This document shows, in pieces, positions 17,201 through 23,364 of a stretch of 34,447 bases of DNA. The notes beneath the pieces are model-generated. The model did not search any database, was not told the DNA's origin, and was given only the letters and a program-made list of their open reading frames with translations. The stretch is from the NCBI GenBank assembly GCA_028283345.1, contig JAPOGE010000015.1:1-34447 (forward strand), written 5' to 3'. This DNA comes from Candidatus Poseidoniales archaeon. Its GTDB lineage: Archaea; Thermoplasmatota; Poseidoniia; Poseidoniales; Poseidoniaceae. The position numbers and the translations under genes are program-made. Position 1 is the stretch's first letter, and each line of letters begins with the position of its first letter.

Positions 17201-17942
17201 CCTCATCGATCGGTGCCAGCGAACCGTCCGAGCGCAAGCAAAGTGCATCGCTTTCATCCGCTAAATCCGCTGAGAAGGCATCGAGGGCTGCTCGGGTGTC
17301 AGGCAACAGTCTTCCTTCGAGCACCACCCGCTCGGTCCGCCGTAGCAATCCCTGCCGCGGATGCAATCGATGAGAGAGAATCACATGGCCGGCACCGAGT
17401 TCCCCGGCGATGCGTCCCGCAAGAATTTCGTGGGCCGGGTTCTCCACAGAGTGGACGAAAGAAATGACGACGATACCACCCTTTTGCAGCGATCCGGCCA
17501 ATGCTTTCCTAAGACCTTCTTCGTCGAGTTGCCTCTCCACGTCACCTTCTGGCAGCATCCGTTCCTCAACCTCGAGCACCCGATGGGTCAGCGGTTTGGG
17601 CGGATGCACCCAAGGCTGGAACAATTCAGGCCGAGTGCCGTCACCGAGCAGCAACAGGTCGCCAAACCCCGCTGTAATCAGCAGTAATGGTTGCTCACCC
17701 CTCCCTTCCAGCAACAGATTGGTCGCGATGGTGCTGGCGAACCGCACCTCTCCAGCCAACAACTGTTGCAGGGACGATAACTGCAGGGCGGCGGCCACTT
17801 CATTCCAAGGGAATGGGGCCTCCGAACCATCAGGCAACCTCGAGGGAAACTTCCCACTCGCCAGATTGTTCCCGGCATGATTGAACAGCAACCAGTCTGT
17901 GAAGGTTCCACCGCGGTCAAAGGCGAGGCGCCAACCGGTCAT
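14271..17942 (-). CDS. 5-oxoprolinase / hydantoinase A-B fusion
   Basis: 1223 residues from ATG 17942; the 41 residues of the longer frame (to 18065) do not resemble the family. The N-terminal half is the HyuA-type ATPase part: FDRGGTFTDW at the start (phosphate loop) and GLDMGGTSTDV in the middle. The HyuB part begins near residue 690 and has DYSCALFDAGGQLVANTSHIP and NDPTQGGSHLPDVTVVTP; it ends with the usual Gly-rich tail. The one-chain arrangement matches eukaryotic/bacterial OPLAH-type 5-oxoprolinase (about 1280 residues), which opens 5-oxoproline to glutamate with ATP; N-methylhydantoinases share the fold, so the substrate is not certain. A 9-G run (16136-16144) lies within the frame. 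It neighbours gene fragments and is probably transferred. Confidence 0.88.
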   Translation of the reverse strand: MTGWRLAFDRGGTFTDWLLFNHAGNNLASGKFPSRLPDGSEAPFPWNEVAAALQLSSLQQLLAGEVRFASTIATNLLLEGRGEQPLLLITAGFGDLLLLGDGTRPELFQPWVHPPKPLTHRVLEVEERMLPEGDVERQLDEEGLRKALAGSLQKGGIVVISFVHSVENPAHEILAGRIAGELGAGHVILSHRLHPRQGLLRRTERVVLEGRLLPDTRAALDAFSADLADESDALCLRSDGSLAPIDEVAASELLLSGPAGGLIAVGEIAHRHRLAEAVGLDMGGTSTDVCRWDGSTSLAEDRMLAGRRIPVPQLPIHSIASGGGSILQIEGGRPRVGPQSAGAVPGPASYGCSGPPTLTDALVVLGRLPPEALPFCFGPDADRPLDYKPASIALQSLLAALDSTDEEQDSEAGMLNLAEGFLDVAVAQMVQAMRQVTVAEGYDVREHALIAFGGAGPQFACKLAEMLDIRMVIVPSDAGILSARGVAVATRSERRERTVHLGWDKSALQQAEQGLKELAAQASEALKHGSVSLEQLFSVGVRQRGREDVVFLDWAGLDELESAFRTRHSRTHGYVPERLELEFVLLRVTCKRPSMKGQPTPPRRVVSSSMKEEESAQVWIDGEWWTVPLLADDALPTGTRFDGPMMISTPTHMLWIESGWQGDLDEHGDWVLRLTSTPSMRSVTAKSVEEWNKEPLSLEVLSQHLDGITAEMGETLRRTARSVNVARRRDYSCALFDAGGQLVANTSHIPVHLGAMSASIEALLSTFVNPGEAKNESGLGNAWPAALVLATNDPTQGGSHLPDVTVVTPVHDHSDRLICLCGNRAHHADIGGSTPGSMSPSASSASEEGVCFHALPVVLNGQFQRQNIAEVLSSGPWPVRDVESVLADLEAQVAANELGRQQVIESLGRWDATALTSGMEALLQRGARAMRRSLARLPAETFSGIDHLDDGTPLQVRVEITGEQARLDFSGTGTPAQGNLRAPRAVVEASVLYVFRTLLGEDLSLNSGCLKPFNIFIPSGSLLDPGPDDAVAGGNVETSQLVVDLLMRTLGLMAGSQCTMNNLTFGDDSFGFYETIGGGGGAIGPLLHPGEEALRGVDCRHVHMTNTLISDVEVMETRYPVLVRRFARRRASGGAGRVSGGDGVVRHIEARRRLHFSLLSSRREFPPPGMQGGADGAVGCQFLVHRDGRLEVLPGRFEKILEAGMGVLIETPGGGAWDNQSPE

Positions 17943-17967
17943 GCACCGGGGAGGCTGAATGCCCACA

Positions 17968-18150
17968 TCAGTGTTGCACCTGCTCGTAGTATGTGTCGAA
18001 AGAAGGAGCGGCATAGAAACTCGCAACCACGTTTTGAAATTCACCTTCGGGAGACATATTTTCAAACAATGTCAGATCCACAAGAGTCCGCACCCTTTGC
18101 GCAGGCCGAACGTTGTAGCAATACGTAGTAACCTTCGTTTTGGAGATGCT
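17968..18150 (-). pseudogene. C-terminal fragment of an unknown protein
   Basis: A minus-strand frame reads convincingly as protein, with CYNVRPAQRVRTLVDLTLF then EGEFQNVVASFYAAPSFDTY and a TGA at 17968-17970, just 25 nt before the 5-oxoprolinase start. The frame has one internal Met but no proper upstream gene body: it runs into the decayed duplicate at 18143. I do not recognise the family. The 360-bp gap 17943-18302 is thus filled by two gene remnants, with nothing else visible in 18253-18302. Confidence 0.35.
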
Positions 18151-18252
18151 CGCGCGCAGAGGAGTCGCCCTCCAGGGCCACCGGTTCTGCCCCGACATCC
18201 ACGCTGAAGGGGGTGGCGGAGACGAATATCTCTTAGCCTTCCTTCAGTTCGC
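18143..18252 (-). pseudogene. Decayed copy of the 3' end of the EF-hand gene
   Basis: This 110-bp stretch matches 19481-19591, the last 36 codons of the EF-hand membrane protein, at roughly 85-90% by eye, with about a dozen mismatches and two compensating one-base gaps. Translated on the minus strand it gives ELKEG, a stop, EIFVSATP, a shifted segment, then VALEGDSSAREHL, against ELKDGSEIFVSATP and VALDADSFAREHL in the intact gene. The in-frame stop and gaps show it is no longer coding. It lies in the same orientation as the intact copy, with the desaturase between them. Confidence 0.8.
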
Positions 18253-18302
18253 AATACGACAGTTCGAATCGATGCCTCAAATCCAGATGCACCACTGATA
18301 AT

Positions 18303-19334
18303 TCAGCACTGAATAACCTTCGGCTCATACTTCCAAGCTTTGTTGATGTAAACTGTAGACACCCACAAAGCCTTCCAAAAACCGATTTCTTCGTAAATCC
18401 AACCATTTTCCTCGGCGTACTTTTTGACGTGAGGAGCAATTTTCGGTAGGGAAAAGTGAGAAGCCGAAGGCAATAGATGATGCTCGATCTGATAATCTAA
18501 TCCAACAAAGAAGAAACTGCTGATTCGACTCATCTTGATACGACGAGAAGTCTCAACCTGCAAGCGCCAATTCTCATTTGAATCATACATGATTGGGCGT
18601 GCGGCATGGCCGACGATAAAAATCATCGAAAGAAATAACCCTACAAAAGACCACAATGCGAGATAAAAGCCCAACACCATGTACCACGATATTCCGGCAA
18701 GAACCGGTACTACCAACCACAGGAAATAGTGGAATACCAATAAAATACAGTCTAGGGCCCATATGCGGTTGAAGCGTTTCTGTTTGGAAACCTTGAAAGG
18801 ATGAGTGGCCAGAAACTGAATACTTTCCAAGCGCATTGAATGTCCAGCGAATAGGGTTAACGGCCAGAACAGCCACCCTTGGAGATTTTTTTGGAAGAAT
18901 TTTCTCAGCCTGCTGGAATTTTCATAATCCACGACCGAGAATGCCAAAGGCCAAACCTGGATATCTGGATCCTTATCGATGACATTCGGATGAGCATGAT
19001 GTTTGACGTTATGTTTGTCACGCCAGTGTTCCATCGAGAGCCCCGAGAATAAGGGAAAGACGATTGCCGCGAGACTGACATTGCCAAATCGCGAATTGCA
19101 AGCCGAAGAGTGTACCCCCTCATGGCCGGTCATGGCCAATGTGGTGGTGAACAATCCAGTCAGGGGTAATAAGGCAATACTCCAGCCCAATGGCAGGAGA
19201 AGATGGGTGAGGTAAAGGGTGGCAACTATAGCGAATAATAAGGCAACTTTAGTCCATGATCTAAGTGCGGATTTTTTCAACAATCCGAGTTCTTGCAGAT
19301 GATTTCGTAAAGCGGCAAGAGGATGTTCAGACAT
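18303..19334 (-). CDS. Membrane fatty acyl desaturase, front-end type
   Basis: 343 residues with the three histidine boxes of integral membrane desaturases: HEGVH (71-75), HNVKHH (108-113, after HWRDK) and QIEHH (282-286). Gln in place of the first His of the third box is typical of front-end (delta-5/6-like) desaturases; no cytochrome b5 domain is fused. Four to six hydrophobic helices surround the boxes. Di-iron enzymes of this family insert double bonds into acyl chains using O2. Its base composition looks more AT-rich than its neighbours, and it lies between direct repeats made from the end of the adjacent gene, so recent acquisition is likely. A substrate in an ether-lipid archaeon is unclear; carotenoid or polyketide-like chains are possible. 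Confidence 0.88.
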   Translation of the reverse strand: MSEHPLAALRNHLQELGLLKKSALRSWTKVALLFAIVATLYLTHLLLPLGWSIALLPLTGLFTTTLAMTGHEGVHSSACNSRFGNVSLAAIVFPLFSGLSMEHWRDKHNVKHHAHPNVIDKDPDIQVWPLAFSVVDYENSSRLRKFFQKNLQGWLFWPLTLFAGHSMRLESIQFLATHPFKVSKQKRFNRIWALDCILLVFHYFLWLVVPVLAGISWYMVLGFYLALWSFVGLFLSMIFIVGHAARPIMYDSNENWRLQVETSRRIKMSRISSFFFVGLDYQIEHHLLPSASHFSLPKIAPHVKKYAEENGWIYEEIGFWKALWVSTVYINKAWKYEPKVIQC

Positions 19335-19351
19335 GTTGAGACCCTCATTGG

Positions 19352-19360
19352 TAATTATTC
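19352..19360 (-). promoter_or_regulatory. Candidate TATA box of the desaturase
   Basis: GAATAATTA on the minus strand is centred about 22 bp before ATG 19334, in the 144-bp gap after the EF-hand gene. No Shine-Dalgarno site is visible, which fits a leaderless transcript. Moderate to weak evidence. Confidence 0.33.
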
Positions 19361-19478
19361 GGTCCGAGCATCATCTAATCAACTTTCAGTCTGAATGGGC
19401 TGAGACCATACCGATATCACAATTCAGCCCAACTTTGCAACTACTCTAGTGCGAAGAGACACATCGGGCGAATTATCC

Positions 19479-21464
19479 TCAGAGATGCTCGCGCGCAAAG
19501 GAGTCGGCATCCAAGGCAACCCGGTTCTGACCCGACATCCACGCTGCAGGGGTGGCAGAGACGAAAATCTCTGAGCCGTCCTTCAGTTCGCCAACCTCGT
19601 CATTGGCTGTTACCGGCAATCGGACGACCACTTCGACGCCGCTTTCTGTATGGCCTAGAACCGACATGCCGCCGCGGTGGGTATCGGGCAGGCCAAGTCC
19701 GAGCGTCCTCTCGGTGCGCTCGACCGAAAGGTGAAGATTGAGAGGTTCATTCCATTGGCCGAGCACCGCTTCACGCTCGGACATGAAGCGGGCGGCGCTC
19801 AGTTGTTCGACCAGCTGGGTAAGATCGACATCGGCAAACTCTGTATCGGCTGGCTCGGGCTCATCGGCTGGCTCGGACTCATCGGCTGGCTCGGGCTCAT
19901 CGGCTGGCTCGGGCTCATCGGCTGGCTCGACCTCGGACTCCAACTCGCCATCTTGCTCACCGGTATCGTCCAGCCCTTGCACGGTGGTCCCGGCCTCGAG
20001 TTCACCGGCATCGGCCGATGGTGCTGGCTCAAAGTCCAGTTCAGCCGCATCGCCAATGTCTTGGCCCTGCTTCATCGCCACGACTCCGGCACCGGCTACC
20101 GCACTCAACGCCGCCAATGAGGCCCATTTCTCGATCGACAACCCGTGCACGACATCGTCGACGAAGGTCGAGAGCAGGGCTTGAGCACTGGCTTTTTCGG
20201 AATCGTCATCGGCAGAGGTTATCATACCTTCAATGGTCTCAGCGGTCTCCCAGGCCTTGGCCTGATTCTCCTCGGGCAGGGTTGCGATTATCTCCTTCAA
20301 GGGGTGGTCATCTCTTCCCTCGGCGCTCTCGGCCTCCTCCTCAAGTGGGGTGTCTGGCTCGGTCTCGCCGGTCACGTCGGCATCGACCGCGACGGTCTCC
20401 GTGGTGGGCTCGGCTTGGTCGACTGATTCGGTGGCTGAATCGAACGCTGAATCACGATAATGGGGGATACCACCCATCGGTGCCTCGGCGACCACCATTG
20501 AGACGCTGGCCACTTCCATGGCGGTCTCGACAAACTCGGAATCATACATGCGAATATCCCAGAAGCCACCCTCGGATACGGTGAACTCCATCTCACCTTC
20601 GGTATTGCCGGCCAGATACTGGTAGTCTATCTCGTACTCCTCCAATTCCTCGATACCCCCGTGCGGGGCATCACTCGGCACCAGCCCGATCCAAGACTTG
20701 CGCTCGCTCGCCCAAGGGGGGGCCAAGAAGGTCACCTTCACCGACGAGCCGGCTACCGGATTTTCATTATCTACCTCGACCGATGGTTCAGCCGCATGCC
20801 AACCCATTCTCGCAAATAGGGCCAGCCATTCATCATAATCGATATTGTCGGAATCATCGGCATCGACCATAGCGATGATTGAGCCCATCAACCACGGCGG
20901 CAGGTCGGCGATTTTAATCTCGGCAAAGCCTTCGCGAATCTCAAAATGGTCGAGATAGCCATTGCCATCCTTGTCGATGCGGCGGAACAACATCCCCGGC
21001 GTGGTGCCGGTGCTAGCCATCCAATTGGCCACCTGACCGAACAGCAGGTCGGCATCGATACCCTCTCCCTGCAAGGCCCTGGCGCGCTGGGCGACCAGGC
21101 GTGCGTGCTCCTGTTGTTGCTGTGAGATACCCAGGTCATCAGCGCGACTCTGGGCGTTGGCCATCGCTATCCCGCCCAGTCCAGCGGTGCCGGCGACCGC
21201 GGCGGTACTGGTGGCGGCCCCGGCGATTATTCCGGCGACCATGAGGCCGATTAGTCCGATACAACAGGTAACTGATGCAATAGTGCCCCAGGTCTCTGAG
21301 CCGGTCAGCCACGATAACACCATGAACATCGCCGCTAAGCCAATCGAGGTTTGACCGAATTTCAGCCATCCGGCATTTGTCGCCACAGTCTGCACCGCTT
21401 GGGTAGCCCCGGGTGGCATCGCCATAGTGCGGGGATGAAGTAGGGGGGTATGATTGTTCACCAC
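19479..21464 (-). CDS. EF-hand membrane protein with PADEPE repeats
   Basis: Up to 661 residues. Two hydrophobic helices (about 33-53 and 61-84) are followed by a paired EF-hand: loop 1 at 164-175 (DKDGNGYLDHFE) and loop 2 at 201-212 (DADDSDNIDYDE), both with good Ca2+ ligands at positions 1, 3, 5, 9 and 12. A beta-rich domain follows (220-330), then an acidic linker, a short hydrophobic patch (ASLAALSAVAGAGVVAM), and a run of PADEPE units. The last 100 residues form another domain ending DSFAREHL. A calcium-responsive membrane protein is inferred. The frame starts with GTG 21464 directly after the stop of the CCA gene; ATG 21425 is an equally good start. Confidence 0.75.
   Translation of the reverse strand: MVNNHTPLLHPRTMAMPPGATQAVQTVATNAGWLKFGQTSIGLAAMFMVLSWLTGSETWGTIASVTCCIGLIGLMVAGIIAGAATSTAAVAGTAGLGGIAMANAQSRADDLGISQQQQEHARLVAQRARALQGEGIDADLLFGQVANWMASTGTTPGMLFRRIDKDGNGYLDHFEIREGFAEIKIADLPPWLMGSIIAMVDADDSDNIDYDEWLALFARMGWHAAEPSVEVDNENPVAGSSVKVTFLAPPWASERKSWIGLVPSDAPHGGIEELEEYEIDYQYLAGNTEGEMEFTVSEGGFWDIRMYDSEFVETAMEVASVSMVVAEAPMGGIPHYRDSAFDSATESVDQAEPTTETVAVDADVTGETEPDTPLEEEAESAEGRDDHPLKEIIATLPEENQAKAWETAETIEGMITSADDDSEKASAQALLSTFVDDVVHGLSIEKWASLAALSAVAGAGVVAMKQGQDIGDAAELDFEPAPSADAGELEAGTTVQGLDDTGEQDGELESEVEPADEPEPADEPEPADESEPADEPEPADTEFADVDLTQLVEQLSAARFMSEREAVLGQWNEPLNLHLSVERTERTLGLGLPDTHRGGMSVLGHTESGVEVVVRLPVTANDEVGELKDGSEIFVSATPAAWMSGQNRVALDADSFAREHL
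19843..19932. repeat. Five 18-bp tandem repeats within the EF-hand gene
   Basis: Five nearly identical 18-bp units (TCATCGGCTGGCTCGGGC on the plus strand) follow each other; each codes for six residues of the PADEPE/ADEPEP type on the minus strand. The unit length is a multiple of three, so copy-number change keeps the frame and only lengthens or shortens the acidic spacer. Confidence 0.85.
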
Positions 21465-22790
21465 TCAGGGCCAGGCCAATCTCGGCCACGATAACTCGTC
21501 GCCATGCTGCCAAATAAGGGTACATAACAGTGATTCTATTTCGGAGATGTCGCCCAAGTCTCTCTCGACCTGCAGGAGGTGTATCCATTCTTTCAGTCGC
21601 CCAAGTCTGCGACCTTGAGGCATCCCAGTGAAATCCATCAACCATAACCCATCGACGAGTGATTTATCGCCGGCTGTAAGTATTGGAAGGTCGCTGATTC
21701 GCGTTATGAAATCATCAAATTCCGCTTCTCTTGAGTCATCGAATGCATTAGCAAGCGCACGGTCTATATTTAATTGAGTGACCATCGATTCACCCAGAAC
21801 CGCACGGTACCGTCGCAGGATTCCAGCCGGCTGGTCGAGCGGAGTAGTGCCGAGGCGGCGGCGCAATGTCAGCGTGGTGGCAATCTGGGCATTCGACATC
21901 TTCAGCGCTCGTAAACCCTCCTCGATCGAGTCGTACTCACTCTCCTTCAATAACAGCGCCAGGCGCGCCTCGACCTCGATTCCATTCAGGCAAGGGTGTC
22001 TCTGGGCGGCGATACACGACTCCGCCGAGTGCCAACTTCCCGGTAGGATTCGATTCAGCAGTCCATCCCCGGCCATCCGCCGCACAATCATCCCGACCGA
22101 ATCACCCGAGAGAATCCGCCGGAATTCATCCCAGACCCGCTCTTTGGAGACGTTGTCAATCATGTACTGCTTGGTCACCAACGCCTTCTCCAGCGATAGA
22201 TCTGGCTTGCACAGAATCCCCCCGCCCAGGTCAAGAAAACGATAGGCGCGCATTATCCTCAGACCATCTTCACCCAATCTGTGCACCGGGTCTCCGACCG
22301 CGCGCAGACGCTGGTTGGCCAAATCGATTCGTCCTTCGAAGGGGTCGTGCAGTAATTCTCGTACGAGGTCGACGGCCATCGCGTTGAAGGTGAAATCACG
22401 CCGCGCCAGATCGGCTGCGAGCGATTTGGAATAACTGACCGAATCCGGCCGGCGACCATCGCCATAAGGGCCTTCGCCGCGCAAGGTCGTGGCTTCAAAC
22501 AGATACTCGCCGCGGCGTAGGGTGACGGTGCCATAGCGCACCCCGGTGGCCAGCGCATTGGGGAAAATCTCCAGCATCTGTTCGGGTTCAAGGTCGACCG
22601 CCAGGTCCCAATCATTGGGCTGTTTGCCAATCATCCCTTGCCGCACTGCACCACCGACCAGCCATGCGCCACCACCGGCGGCGGCAATCTTCTCGACGCA
22701 CCACAGCAATTCCTCAGGCCGGGTGGCGATGACCTCACTCAATATTTTCGGCAGTGCCAGACCCTCGACATCAGCAAGACTTCCTTCCAT
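21465..22790 (-). CDS. cca: CCA-adding enzyme / poly(A) polymerase, bacterial class II type
   Basis: 441 residues from ATG 22790, with GGAGGT 10 nt upstream (22801-22806), in place of a GTG at 22802 that overlaps that site. The nucleotidyltransferase head shows GAWLVGGAVRQ, then the catalytic Asp pair in PNDWDLAVD, RRDFTFNAMAVD and EDGLRIMRAYRF. This is the class II family of bacteria and eukaryotes, which adds or repairs the 3' CCA of tRNAs; textbook archaea use an unrelated class I enzyme. The C-terminal half is helical, as in the family. CCA addition as opposed to poly(A) activity cannot be settled by eye. The EF-hand gene follows without a gap. Confidence 0.88.
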   Translation of the reverse strand: MEGSLADVEGLALPKILSEVIATRPEELLWCVEKIAAAGGGAWLVGGAVRQGMIGKQPNDWDLAVDLEPEQMLEIFPNALATGVRYGTVTLRRGEYLFEATTLRGEGPYGDGRRPDSVSYSKSLAADLARRDFTFNAMAVDLVRELLHDPFEGRIDLANQRLRAVGDPVHRLGEDGLRIMRAYRFLDLGGGILCKPDLSLEKALVTKQYMIDNVSKERVWDEFRRILSGDSVGMIVRRMAGDGLLNRILPGSWHSAESCIAAQRHPCLNGIEVEARLALLLKESEYDSIEEGLRALKMSNAQIATTLTLRRRLGTTPLDQPAGILRRYRAVLGESMVTQLNIDRALANAFDDSREAEFDDFITRISDLPILTAGDKSLVDGLWLMDFTGMPQGRRLGRLKEWIHLLQVERDLGDISEIESLLCTLIWQHGDELSWPRLAWP

Positions 22791-22861
22791 CCCTCGCCTC
22801 ACCTCCTAGGTCTGCACAACCACCAGACGCTCCCTTCTCTATGGGGAGACGTTTCTAGGTA

Positions 22862-23323
22862 ATGGTTATTCACAAGAACTCAAGGCCGCAGATGGGTGGA
22901 ATCATGGGGTGGACGGCCGACGACGTGGAATTGGTCAGAATCGATTGGTTGAAGCCGCACGAAGAGATTCGGGCCAAGAATATGCAGCAACTGAAAATGA
23001 TGACCCTACGATGGGGGGGATTTACCAAACCTCTACTCGCCGACGCTCAGAGCGGAGCCATTCTCGATGGTCACCATCGCTACAATGTCGGGTTGGCCCT
23101 GAATCTGGTCCGGCTGCCAGTCTTGCTGTGTGATTATCTCAATGACGATGATGTCGAGGTCGAGGTATGGCCGAATTGCGGGATTGAGTCGATAAGCAAA
23201 CAAGATGTGCTGGACATGGCGCTGTCGGGTGAATTATTCCCGCCCAAGAGCAGTCGCCATATCCTGGCCAATGATATCCCGCCGATCATGGTCTCGCTGG
23301 AAAAACTTCAACAGGGAGAATAA
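22862..23323 (+). CDS. ParB/SerK-like protein (possible free serine kinase)
   Basis: 153 residues, or 139 if it starts at ATG 22904 (MGWTADDVELVRIDWLKPHEEI), which has GGTGG just upstream. The ParB/Srx-type fold is shown by VRIDWLKPHE, then ILDGHHRYNVGLALNL and VRLPVLLCDY. The later FPPKSSRH matches the PPKxTRH motif of SerK/SbnI proteins, ParB-like enzymes that phosphorylate free serine. DNA-partition ParB proteins lack that motif. The role as ADP- or ATP-dependent serine kinase is inferred from this likeness. It is a single gene, convergent with the M61 peptidase. Confidence 0.68.
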   Translation: MVIHKNSRPQMGGIMGWTADDVELVRIDWLKPHEEIRAKNMQQLKMMTLRWGGFTKPLLADAQSGAILDGHHRYNVGLALNLVRLPVLLCDYLNDDDVEVEVWPNCGIESISKQDVLDMALSGELFPPKSSRHILANDIPPIMVSLEKLQQGE

Positions 23324-23364
23324 GAACTGGCATTGTGCCCTCGGTAAATTAAGTTGGTCGTTAA

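Noticed and set aside
16898-17467. Long plus-strand ORF opposite the 5-oxoprolinase
   Set aside because: Arg/Pro/Ser-rich shadow of a clearly conserved minus-strand gene.
18255-18285. tRNA-like TTCGAATC T-loop
   Set aside because: The flanking bases do not pair as a T-stem and no anticodon or acceptor arm can be built around it.
22862-23323. Chromosome or plasmid partition ParB indicating a replicon origin
   Set aside because: There is no ParA partner, no parS-like sites and no DNA-binding helix-turn-helix; the PPKSSRH motif points to the SerK-like branch.
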